Below, in pieces: positions 44,697 through 52,382 of a stretch of DNA of 64,000 bases. The stretch comes from Phascolarctobacterium succinatutens CAG:287 (GTDB lineage Bacteria; Bacillota; Negativicutes; Acidaminococcales; Acidaminococcaceae). Position 1 is the stretch's first letter. The number at the start of each line of letters is the position of its first letter. Under the pieces are notes generated by a model. It was not told where the DNA came from. It did no database searches and worked only from the letters and a program-made list of their open reading frames with translations. Position numbers and translations under genes: made by a program. The stretch covers positions 1,733-65,732 of the forward strand of contig NZ_FR892771.1 in NCBI RefSeq assembly GCF_000434895.1, written 5' to 3'.

Positions 44697-45003
44697 TGCC
44701 TGCCTCCTTCCTCTGACGCTCAAAATCAGCATAGAAGCGTTCCCGCTCCCTTGCCTGCTCTTCTTTGGTCTTCTGCTTCAGGAACGGTCGCATCAGTGTA
44801 CCTGCTTTGGCAGGCTTGCGGAGATGCGGGGAAATGATGTTGGCTACCCAGTAAGCCGTTTCCCACCGCTTTGCCATTCTTATTTCATTACATGCATCGA
44901 CCATATCGTTAAACTCAAACACCGAAAGCCTGTCCAGCTCCCAAGGTTTAAGCCTTAATTCACCAAAAGCAAGGGGTTTGGCTGCATTGTACCAAGTCCG
45001 CAT
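44686..45003 (-). CDS. Tail assembly chaperone, T part (made by -1 frameshift)
   Basis: 105 residues from an ATG at 45003 if translated alone, but it is in the -1 frame of the preceding gene and directly joined to it through the slippery site at 45033-45039 (see there). A frameshift product adds LISEGGGCVS then this whole protein. Contains KPWELDRLSVFEFNDM near the start, and a basic helix (EEQARERERFYADFERQRK) at the end. Analogue of the lambda gpT half of gpGT, needed to fold the tape measure encoded next. Confidence 0.8.
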   Translation of the reverse strand: MRTWYNAAKPLAFGELRLKPWELDRLSVFEFNDMVDACNEIRMAKRWETAYWVANIISPHLRKPAKAGTLMRPFLKQKTKEEQARERERFYADFERQRKEAGNGK

Positions 45004-45029
45004 AGATACGCAGCCACCGCCCTCGCTAA

Positions 45030-45404
45030 TTAGTTTTTTTCGTATTCAATATCAGCCTTCTGCTCATCGGTCAGTTCGTCCGGGAACAGCTGATAATAAG
45101 CTCCCACGCCTAAAATACCGCTGGCAGCCACAGCCTTCACAACAGGCAGCTGGATATCGGCAATGCTGTAACCGTTTTCCATGGCCTCGTCAATCTTTTC
45201 AGCATAATACTGTTCAGTCTTATTGCCGTTCTGGCTCATGCCTACGCTCAGCAGTACCAGCAGATTTTTCAGGCTCAGCTTGTCAGCGTCCTGCAGCACC
45301 TCGCCAATCGGACATTTCAACATGTCCTCTACACGGCGCAGGCGGCCGATGTTAAACCAAATCTGCTGACCTTCACCAAAAGCCTTAATGTCAATCTTTT
45401 TCAT
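45030..45404 (-). CDS. Tail assembly chaperone, G part
   Basis: 124 residues, MKKIDIKAFGEGQQIWFNIG... to ...EQKADIEYEKN. All-helical, of the phage tail assembly chaperone type, located between tail tube and tape measure. Its last codons are GAA AAA AAC TAA, containing the heptamer A AAA AAC. Analogue of lambda gpG. Confidence 0.8.
   Translation of the reverse strand: MKKIDIKAFGEGQQIWFNIGRLRRVEDMLKCPIGEVLQDADKLSLKNLLVLLSVGMSQNGNKTEQYYAEKIDEAMENGYSIADIQLPVVKAVAASGILGVGAYYQLFPDELTDEQKADIEYEKN
45033..45039 (-). promoter_or_regulatory. -1 ribosomal frameshift site A AAA AAC
   Basis: The heptamer is in correct phase (GA-A AAA AAC-TAA) just before the stop of the upstream chaperone. After a -1 slip the reading CTA ATT AGC GAG GGC GGT leads without stop into the ATG of the downstream chaperone. 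Same arrangement as gpG/gpGT in long-tailed phages. Confidence 0.88.
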
Positions 45405-45423
45405 TTGTTATCCTCCATATAAG

Positions 45424-45448
45424 AAAAAGGCCAGCTAAGTGCCAGCCT
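45424..45448 (-). terminator. Terminator after the tail tube gene
   Basis: AAGGCTGGC-ACTTA-GCTGGCCTT on the minus strand (nine pairs, two wobbles), then TTTTTC. Lies between tail tube and chaperones and would lower expression of downstream tail genes relative to the tube. Confidence 0.75.
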
Positions 45449-45459
45449 TATTTTAAGAA

Positions 45460-45918
45460 TCAGCCCTTGCTCTGTTCGCTGAGGGGACCATCGCCGCTGA
45501 TGGTGCCTTTAAGAGTAGCAACATCATCATGCGGAGTGCTCAGAGAGCATTCAGTAATAGAGCCCCAACCGGTAACAAAGCTCTTATCCGGATATTCAAA
45601 TTTAACATGCACCTGCTTGCCTGCCAAAAAAGCAGCCTCCAAGAACTTGGCACCGGTATCACCCGCAAGGTAAACGGTTTCAAGGTCGATAGACCAGCTG
45701 CGCAAACCTGGCAGGGTAGATTTCCAACCACCGGAAGTCTTGTGGGAAGCATCAATCTCATCAGCCTCACGGTTCAAATCACCGCTGCGCTGGCCACCCA
45801 GCAGAGTCCAGGTCGGCGCTGCTTCGGTAGTGCCGGTATTCAGGTAAATCAAATAATCTTTGCCCGCAGTCGCAGTGCTGGTCGCATCGGTGCGGGTTGG
45901 GAAAGTATATTCACTCAT
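45460..45918 (-). CDS. Major tail tube protein
   Basis: 152 residues from ATG 45918 with GGAGGAACAGAT before it. Tail-tube type: TWTLLGGQRSGDLNREADEIDASHK near residues 31-55 (seen as LLGGQRSGDLNREADEIDAS), SWSIDLE and a C-terminal SGDGPLSE. The ADEIDASHKTSGGW phrase is common to TP901-1/phi13-type major tail proteins. Confidence 0.88.
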   Translation of the reverse strand: MSEYTFPTRTDATSTATAGKDYLIYLNTGTTEAAPTWTLLGGQRSGDLNREADEIDASHKTSGGWKSTLPGLRSWSIDLETVYLAGDTGAKFLEAAFLAGKQVHVKFEYPDKSFVTGWGSITECSLSTPHDDVATLKGTISGDGPLSEQSKG

Positions 45919-45929
45919 ATCTGTTCCTC

Positions 45930-46316
45930 CTAACAATCAAAATAAACTTCATAGGTAATCAGCGCCATGCCTGCATCAGCCTTGCCCTGCGCCACGCCAA
46001 AAACGATTTCTTTCACTTGGCTGTCAATGCACCAGCCACCTAAATCGTGATAATGCGTCAGCAAGGCATCCAGCTTATCAGCCAAGGCATCGACGCCTTC
46101 AATGCTTGCCGTATCCAGCAGGTAGATGCTGTATGTCAGTACGCCCTTGCGCCCGCTCTTAGTCATCTCCACATAGGTGATACGGTCACAGCTCACAGTG
46201 CCTTCCAGCTTATTGCCACGGCTGGCACCGGTAACAAGGCTGCTCCAATGCACTTCCGGTATCTGGTCCTGCAAAAGTCCCATGATAACATCTGTAATTT
46301 CAGTACGCCTGCTCAT
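45930..46316 (-). CDS. Tail terminator/completion protein
   Basis: 128 residues, in the usual place of the tail-tube terminator just before the tube protein. Not clearly assignable by motif; compact alpha/beta with VDALADKLDALL helix and ITYEVYFDC end. Four-nt overlaps with the upstream gene. Confidence 0.6.
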   Translation of the reverse strand: MSRRTEITDVIMGLLQDQIPEVHWSSLVTGASRGNKLEGTVSCDRITYVEMTKSGRKGVLTYSIYLLDTASIEGVDALADKLDALLTHYHDLGGWCIDSQVKEIVFGVAQGKADAGMALITYEVYFDC

Positions 46317-46687
46317 GAACGATACAGAGGAATACTAGCTCGCCCCTGCCCTCCGGTGACGCCGAAATCAGCAGCTGTAAGACTTGCCATAAGGCGTTCC
46401 ATCTCAGCCTTGTACAGCTTCAGCTTCTGTGCGTATATGTCGCTGTTTTCTACACCGCCAGCGCCGTTAAATACAGTCGTAGGGTCTGTGCCGGTCTGCA
46501 GCAGGCATCTGTTATAGCAGGCTGCCACAACGCCCAAGCGCTTGACTATGTAGGGTACAGGCTCGGGAATATCGGTTACCTTCAGCCTGCTTGCCAGGCT
46601 GTTTATGATTTCATTGCCATAGACAATATCCTCATATTTGCAATCCAGCACCGCGTCCTGTATATCTCCAAAATCAATGTAATCCAT
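46313..46687 (-). CDS. Head-tail connector protein
   Basis: 124 residues, helical, with VPYIVKRLGVVAACYNRCL and a C-terminal KAEMERLMASLTAADFG segment. Place and size suit the gp6-like adaptor that docks on the portal. Not recognised by motif; function from synteny. Confidence 0.55.
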   Translation of the reverse strand: MDYIDFGDIQDAVLDCKYEDIVYGNEIINSLASRLKVTDIPEPVPYIVKRLGVVAACYNRCLLQTGTDPTTVFNGAGGVENSDIYAQKLKLYKAEMERLMASLTAADFGVTGGQGRASIPLYRS

Positions 46688-47136
46688 TATAAACCTCCCA
46701 GCAGACTGTCTAAAGCCTTGGCAAATCTGCTGACAATAACAGGCTGCATAACATCAGCTGCCGTATAAAGAAAATGGTCCGCCTTTATGCCGGGGTGACG
46801 CACACGCTTACTGAAGACAAAGCTTTTGTTTATGGCAAAGCGCAGCACCTTTTTACTGCGTGGCAGTATCAAATGCGCCTTAGTGCCTTCATGTTGGAAT
46901 ACAGCTGTGCTGCTTCCAAGATAAACAGTACCTTGGTTCTCCTTCACTTCGCTCATAATGCTTTTTTCAGTCATACCGCTTCTGGTAACGAAACGATGAT
47001 GGTCACGTGCATATTCCCTGACATCTCTGACGGCCATCTTCACCTGTCTGCGTACCATGTCGCGCGTTTGGATCGGTGCGGCCTCGAAAGCACGCACCAG
47101 CTTTTCAAATTCGCGCGTAATCTCTACGCTTTTCAT
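46687..47136 (-). CDS. HK97 gp10-like minor structural protein
   Basis: 149 residues. The fold signs are ITREFEKLVRAFEAAP, EYARDHHRFVTRSG, YLGSSTAVFQHEGTKAH and HPGIKADHFLY, the pattern of gp10-like head-tail joining proteins (RTGxL...HEFG...PFL). One-base overlaps to both neighbours. Confidence 0.75.
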   Translation of the reverse strand: MKSVEITREFEKLVRAFEAAPIQTRDMVRRQVKMAVRDVREYARDHHRFVTRSGMTEKSIMSEVKENQGTVYLGSSTAVFQHEGTKAHLILPRSKKVLRFAINKSFVFSKRVRHPGIKADHFLYTAADVMQPVIVSRFAKALDSLLGGL

Positions 47137-47960
47137 TATTCTGCAGCAGTCTTATGTACGTAGATAGCACCTTTCTTATTTTCCAGAACGAATGCATCAT
47201 AGCGCACACGACCTTCAACTAACCAGCCGTTGATGCCAGGCGGGTTGTCATGAATCTTATAATCTGCCAGCTTAACAGGAGCGCAGCAGGCGATAGGATT
47301 GGTAATGATAAATGCGGTTTTCGCCGGCATGTAGGATGCAGGCACCACGATAATAGGAATACCGTCAACCATACCTACCTGACCTTTTACCAACATGTTT
47401 TGTGCCAGATCAGAAGCCTTGATGAAGGATTCATCCTGTTTCAGCAGCTTGAAGTAAGAAGCAGCCACATAAGCAATACGATTGCCTAAAGGTGCTTTCT
47501 CGTCGGTCAGCTTCTCGGTGCCGTCGAGGAAGGCGCTGTAAGCGTTAGCCTTGGTAACTGCAGCGGTTGCGCTGTTCTTAGCGCCTGCAGCGATTTGTGC
47601 AAGACGATAAATATCCAGCTCCGGAATGATTACCTCGTCAATCTGGCGCTGTAATGCTGCACCGGCTTCTTTCAGCATACCGGTATCCTGATAGTTGCTC
47701 TTGTCGATGGTGAAGGTGAAGGAACGGTCCTTAGTCAAAGTCAGCTCCTGTACGGAATCCTCCAGCTCTGCCGGGGTACCATAACGGTTTGCACCGGTAG
47801 AAGTGTAGTCATTCATGCCTGCGGTAGGGATAGAGTAAACCTTTACAGTCTGCACACCGGTAAAATCATAATCGTTGTTGATTGCCGGAGCGGTCAGCGC
47901 ACCGGTCTTGAAGCGCTCATCAATTTTTGCGCTATATTTGTCTGCATAGTTAATAGCCAT
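47136..47960 (-). CDS. Major capsid protein
   Basis: 274 residues, compact capsid subunit without a protease-cleaved delta domain. MAINYADKYSAKIDERFKTG start, RSFTFTIDKSNYQDTGML and a C-terminal VEGRVRYDAFVLENKKGAIY, typical of small HK97-fold capsids in siphoviruses. Follows the scaffold gene. Confidence 0.85.
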   Translation of the reverse strand: MAINYADKYSAKIDERFKTGALTAPAINNDYDFTGVQTVKVYSIPTAGMNDYTSTGANRYGTPAELEDSVQELTLTKDRSFTFTIDKSNYQDTGMLKEAGAALQRQIDEVIIPELDIYRLAQIAAGAKNSATAAVTKANAYSAFLDGTEKLTDEKAPLGNRIAYVAASYFKLLKQDESFIKASDLAQNMLVKGQVGMVDGIPIIVVPASYMPAKTAFIITNPIACCAPVKLADYKIHDNPPGINGWLVEGRVRYDAFVLENKKGAIYVHKTAAE

Positions 47961-47984
47961 AATAAAAATTCCTCTCTTTCGTCA

Positions 47985-48626
47985 TTAAGAATTAAAGCCA
48001 CTGAGGAACGGATCATCAGTACCGCTGCCACCGCCATTGCTGCCGCCACCGCCTGCACCATTAGCCTTAACTGCCCAGCTGTTCTCCTTCAGCCAGCCGT
48101 TAACACCATCTTCCAGGCTGATTTCTTTACCATCAGTACCGGTATAGGCAAGGCTTTCATCGTCTTTGACAACGATACTACCTTCCAGCAGCTTAGCCAT
48201 GTTCTGCGGGCTCGCAGCGTTGCCCTTGGTCAGCAGCTCAACAGCCTTAGCCATCTTCATGCCGTCAAGACGCTTGGTCTTTTCTGCCTTCGCGGTTTCG
48301 GTCATATCAGCCAGCTGCTTAGTGACCTTGCCAACCTGTGCGGTTAAGTCAGCAATCTGCTTTGCGACCTCATCAGGCTTTTTGCCGCCCTGGGCAAATT
48401 GGTCTAATGTAGTCTTAAGTCCTTTGGCTTTGTCTACCACATCGTCGCCATCTGCCAAACCAATAGCCTCCAAGATGCTTTTAAGCTTTGTCGCACTCTG
48501 CTCTCCTGCCGTGCGGTGCTTCTTAGCTTCGTTGTTGAGAGTGTTAATTTCGCCCTTGATATCAGCGATGAGGTCAGCACCGTTCTCAACTTTTTCCAGT
48601 GCTTCGTAAACCTGTTTCATTTCCAT
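47985..48626 (-). CDS. Scaffolding protein
   Basis: 213 residues, Lys/Glu/Ala-rich, long helices (QIADLTAQVGKVTKQLADMT), a Gly/Ser-rich stretch near the C terminus (GGGGSNGGGSGTDD) and a short end FLSGFNS. Position just before the capsid gene and coiled coil identify it. GGAGGTATCAGAACA before the ATG. Confidence 0.85.
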   Translation of the reverse strand: MEMKQVYEALEKVENGADLIADIKGEINTLNNEAKKHRTAGEQSATKLKSILEAIGLADGDDVVDKAKGLKTTLDQFAQGGKKPDEVAKQIADLTAQVGKVTKQLADMTETAKAEKTKRLDGMKMAKAVELLTKGNAASPQNMAKLLEGSIVVKDDESLAYTGTDGKEISLEDGVNGWLKENSWAVKANGAGGGGSNGGGSGTDDPFLSGFNS

Positions 48627-48682
48627 TGTTCTGATACCTCCATAATGGGCCTCCGCCCTATATTGTGCCCTCTCCTGGGCAA

Positions 48683-48709
48683 TAAAAAAGCACGCTGTTA
48701 CACGTGCTT
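48683..48709 (-). terminator. Terminator before the scaffold gene
   Basis: AAGCACG-tgtaacag-CGTGCTT on the minus strand then TTTTATT. Second of two terminators in series between the head protein and scaffold. Confidence 0.8.
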
Positions 48710-48734
48710 GATTAACGATGTTAAATTAGTCTAA

Positions 48735-48770
48735 CAAAAAAGCAGCTGTTCGGATTGCCCGAATAACTGC
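48735..48770 (-). terminator. First of two terminators before the scaffold gene
   Basis: GCAGTTATTCGG/CCGAACAGCTGC on the minus strand with loop GCAAT, then TTTTTTG. Half of the stem is duplicated next to it (see repeat). Confidence 0.75.
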
Positions 48771-48793
48771 TTAATCCCGAATAACTGCTTAAT
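48758..48793. repeat. 18-bp tandem duplication
   Basis: CCCGAATAACTGCTTAAT occurs twice head to tail (48758-48775 and 48776-48793). The first copy forms one arm of the adjacent terminator. The rest of 48627-48833 holds no gene. Confidence 0.8.
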
Positions 48794-48833
48794 ATCGATA
48801 TTCTTTATTAGACGACTGCTCTTTAAAGGTAAA

Positions 48834-48989
48834 TCAATAGCAGGCTGCATCCGCTATCAATTCTTTATACCTTTGCATTTTATCTTTTATATCAGCTGGC
48901 GCGTCATCCGACAACTTACCGCATCCCACAACATACGGCGAAATCTCCTCAAATAATTTTTCTACTTCATCACTAAATTCCAATTTCAT
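48834..48989 (-). CDS. Small acidic protein next to the MuF head gene
   Basis: 51 residues, MKLEFSDEVEKLFEEISPYV... to ...KDKMQRYKELIADAACY, acidic and helical. ATG 48989 lies five bases after the stop of the MuF C-terminal frame, with AGGGTGAC as ribosome site. I recall similar 50-60-residue proteins after minor head genes of Firmicutes phages. Either a head component or, given the protease-like domain before it, an immunity protein; the latter is a guess. Confidence 0.65.
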   Translation of the reverse strand: MKLEFSDEVEKLFEEISPYVVGCGKLSDDAPADIKDKMQRYKELIADAACY

Positions 48990-48994
48990 ACTAG

Positions 48995-49924
48995 TCACCC
49001 TAATAATTTCTTAACCCTATATTCAGTCATTACCTCATCATATCTACCGCCTATGTACATTCTCGATGCATAGTCACTTATCTCAGCAAAATTATACCTC
49101 TTTTGCACTAATTTGTCTACAAAACTCCTATGTTTTTCTATTATATGTGCCATATATTCGTCCTGTTGGGTTATTTCTCCAAATTTAGCAACATATTTTC
49201 TTGCATCCTGCCAATGTATCATTTCATGTAGCATTGTCATCAAAGGATTTCTTGAAGCAGGGTTTTTCAGCGTAGCAAGATACTTTTCATAGGCCTTTCG
49301 ATGAAGAGTCTCAGAATTTATATACAGTTTATTTTCACAGGCCACATAAGAACCTAACGCGTCATTCAAGTCATCATTACTTGCTATTACTATTTTCGGT
49401 AACGCTTCTTTGTTTCGAACACCTAGCAAATCAATGCACTTATTTATCTGTCTGTTGACTTCTGCCAACATCTTAGGTTTCAAGTTGACATTTTCTGAAA
49501 CATGAATGTCATAAGTAGCATTTTCAACTTTTCTAGTTTGAAATTCTTTGATAGTTCCTTGTGGCGATTGATATTTATCGGCTTTAGCCTTCTCGCTCAG
49601 TTCTACAGGTTTGTACATTTGCAGCCTGTTCTTTGCTTCCCGCAGCCCAGCATACCCACGCATATACTTGCGCCAGTCTTCACCATCTTCCCACGCCTTC
49701 AAGCCCTTACGCCCAAGCACCTGCGCCCTGCGTGACTCCGGCAAGCTATTCAGCCATTTGTCGCCAGCTTCCCGCACCTGATCGCGTTGCTGCTGCATAT
49801 CAACTTCGCCTTCAATGACTTCCACGTACCGGCATAAGCAATGTGGGTGTACCGGCAAAGGCGGCAGCTTATCCTTGGGATATATACCTGCACCTAAGCC
49901 ATACATATCAGCTTTGGCGTACAT
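48995..49924 (-). pseudogene. MuF head protein, detached C-terminal part with metalloprotease-like domain
   Basis: 309 codons. The first 85 repeat the end of the upstream frame because of a 260-bp direct repeat; from about 86 (KYMRGYAGLREAK) a new region follows with HEMIHWQDA near residue 235, an HExxH zinc-protease motif, and DEYMAHIIEKH downstream, which may supply the third ligand. The frame has no ribosome site before its Met, so as it stands the domain is probably not made. C-terminal toxin-like or enzymatic domains on MuF proteins are known as MuF polymorphic toxins; family of this one not recognised. Confidence 0.7.
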
Positions 49925-50190
49925 GTCGCACGCCAGTCTTCACCGTCTTCCCACGCCTTTAAGCCTTTACGCCCCAGCACCTGCGCCCTGCGTGACTCTG
50001 GCAAGCTATTCAGCCATTTGTCGCCAGCTCCCCGCACCTGGTCGCGTTGCTGCTGCATATCAACTTCACCTTCAATGACTTCCACATACCGGCATAAGCA
50101 ATGCGGGTGTACCGGTAAAGGCGGCAGCTTATCCTTGGGATATATGCCTGCACCTAAGCCATACATATCAGCTTTGGCGTACATGTCGCA
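49671..50190. repeat. 260-bp tandem direct repeat in the MuF gene
   Basis: 49671-49930 and 49931-50190 align base for base with 12 differences (95 percent identity). Eleven of these are silent in the MuF frame and one changes Glu to Gly, so the copies diverged while both were coding. 260 is not a multiple of 3, so the extra copy breaks the gene. Confidence 0.92.
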
Positions 50191-51042
50191 GATGTCGAAA
50201 ACAGGGTGACGGCTGCTTAATTTGAATTTCACAGCCACAATATCAGCGTCTGTTTTCATCTTAGCTATAAAGCCATCAGCCCATGCCCTCGCCATCTCAG
50301 TTCGGGTGATACGTTCGGCTACATAGCGGGATTTTTCATTGACAGCAACTTCCACGGCCTTTTCAATAGCCTTTTCATTGCCTTTCTGCACTGCTTCCAG
50401 CAATTTATTATAGGCTGCCTGCAGCGCCTTGTTAGGTGCGCCATTTTTAGCCAGACGATTGATGTTGTCAATGGCCTGCCTTTGTTCAGCCAATGCCTGC
50501 AGGTCGTTGCCTGTAGCCTCCCTTACCTTCTGCAGATACTTTGGCAGGTCCTGCCTGCTGATAATATCCTTGCCACCGTTATATACGTTCCGACCATCTT
50601 CGCCATAACCGTCATACAACGCCCTTGCAGCCTCAGTCCAGGTCTTGTTCCGGCGCATCTGTTCCTGCAGGGTGCTTACAATAGCACCGCGCATCTTCAC
50701 GCCTACGCCATGCAGCTTTTCAGACAGCGTCATGCCGCTTTCATCCCACTTATCGGCCAGCTCTTCACCCATGCTTTCTACTTGCGCTTTAGTCAGCATA
50801 GTCGGAACAATACCATAAGCATAAGCTGCAGCCTCTACAAGCGCAGGCTTCAGTTCTGGTAGCGTAAACAGCTTACCATAGTGGCGCTGCACATTATCCA
50901 GTGCCTCTTCAAACTTCATGCCACTAGCAATCAGCCTTTGTAAGTAAGCTACTGCTTTTTTAGCATCCTTACGCCAGCTTTTATTCAGTTTCTTAATCAG
51001 CTGCGCCAGCCTGTCCGTCGTCGTCATCATCGCCACCGCCAT
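49894..51042 (-). pseudogene. MuF (SPP1 gp7-like) minor head protein, truncated
   Basis: About 382 codons. Head-morphogenesis protein packaged in the capsid and linked to the portal gene, which it overlaps by 50 nt. MuF-core motifs: ITRTEMARAWADGF near residue 255, RHPVFDICDMY, and the Cys/His cluster LPVHPHCLCRY. Shortly after (GEDWR) the frame shifts at the junction of the 260-bp repeats and ends with a nonsense tail. Without the second repeat copy one protein of about 600 residues would be read. The core is whole, so assembly may not suffer. Exact start uncertain (Met at 51042 or 51030). Confidence 0.75.
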
Positions 51043-52369
51043 TATCACCAAAAGCATGGCTATAATCCAGCTTTTCCTGCTCCAAGTGCTCTTCGTAGGT
51101 CTTCACCAGCGCGTCAAAGTCATCAACCTTAAGCTCCGGCAGATAGCTGGTAAGAACGCGCTTGAATACTTCCATGTTAAATTCATCGCCAAAGTTCAAG
51201 CCTTTAGCAATTTCAGCATTAGCAAGCTCCTGCTCAACCTCACTGATTTTGAAGTCATTCGGGTAGTTCACACTGTATTCCAGCGGCACGCCGGTCCAGA
51301 TACTGAACAGCCTTGCCAGATTCTCTTCCGCTGCTTCCACGAGGTCTGCAAAATCGGATAGAATCTGATTGGTTGCCTCATAATCCCACGCTTTCGCCTG
51401 CCCGCTCTGCTGCTTGCTGGAGCCTGTTACGTTGACAACAACGGCCATGCGGTAAATCTCCTGCTGCAGTGTAGCAATCTGCGCTGCCAGCACCGTTGCA
51501 GGACCATCAGGCGGAGCGATAAACGCAGGCGCGTGGCTGCTCTCCGGAGGATATCCCAAGGCATTATTGGTGCCGATGTTGATACTGTCTGGGTCACTCG
51601 AAGGGTAACACAGAACGCTGAAGGTCTGATTGACTAAGATGTCAGCCAACCAGCTGCACATATTGTAGATAGCAAGATTTGTTTTTGCTATGCTAAGGAA
51701 TTCACTAGGCGGGAAAGGATTGTGACTATTCCTCACTTTGCTAACCAAAGGAACAACCGGCACGCGCCCAAGATTCCAGGTTCCGCTGTGCTTGCCTTTG
51801 CTGTCGATAAGCTCCCAGCCTTCTGCCGTCAGTGTTCGTGTCGCCATCGTCTGTTCCTGGTATGCATCAGGCTCCATAAAAACAAACTTTGTGATACGTC
51901 CCAGCTTATCCTGACAGATTTCCTTTACGGCATTAAGATTCACTACAAAAGCATAAGGCAGGTTATTGCGGTCCGCTTCCAGGTCTGCCACGCGCATATC
52001 CTCAGCATCGCCCTGCGCCTTATCCATAACGATATAAGCGACGCCTTGCAGCTTCGCACTGCAGGCAGCCTGCTTCATAAGGTTCTGGATGCTGGTGCCC
52101 AAGAAGTCAACGTCCTTGCTGAAGGTTTCCCACAGCTCCGAGCCTGCGCCGCTCCAGTCACGCACAGCCAGTGTTTTGAAGATTGGCGCTACATGAGCAT
52201 TAACGCAGGGTGCCAGATAGTTAAGGTAGTACGCCAGCTCGCGCCTCATGCCGTACTTTCCTGCATCCTCACGCGGGTGCTGGGTTAAATAGCTGCCGTC
52301 AAGAAAGCCTCCGCAGCCTTCATAGCCATCTTCCAGCATTTTGTATAATCCATGTTTATCATTACGCAT
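50993..52369 (-). CDS. Portal protein (DUF4055 type)
   Basis: 458 residues from ATG 52369, with AGAGAGGTG before it; the 22 codons upstream are read from terL sequence. LAYYLNYLAPCVNAHVAPIF near residue 45 and EQELANAEIAKG near 385 are portal features; ends in an Asp-rich tail. Forms the dodecamer through which DNA enters. Follows terL by 13 nt. Confidence 0.88.
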   Translation of the reverse strand: MRNDKHGLYKMLEDGYEGCGGFLDGSYLTQHPREDAGKYGMRRELAYYLNYLAPCVNAHVAPIFKTLAVRDWSGAGSELWETFSKDVDFLGTSIQNLMKQAACSAKLQGVAYIVMDKAQGDAEDMRVADLEADRNNLPYAFVVNLNAVKEICQDKLGRITKFVFMEPDAYQEQTMATRTLTAEGWELIDSKGKHSGTWNLGRVPVVPLVSKVRNSHNPFPPSEFLSIAKTNLAIYNMCSWLADILVNQTFSVLCYPSSDPDSINIGTNNALGYPPESSHAPAFIAPPDGPATVLAAQIATLQQEIYRMAVVVNVTGSSKQQSGQAKAWDYEATNQILSDFADLVEAAEENLARLFSIWTGVPLEYSVNYPNDFKISEVEQELANAEIAKGLNFGDEFNMEVFKRVLTSYLPELKVDDFDALVKTYEEHLEQEKLDYSHAFGDNGGGDDDDDGQAGAAD

Positions 52370-52382
52370 TTTTTCACCTCTC

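Noticed and set aside
49802..50190. CRISPR-like interpretation of the repeats near 50 kb
   Set aside because: Only two adjacent 260-bp units with no spacers, and they are coding.
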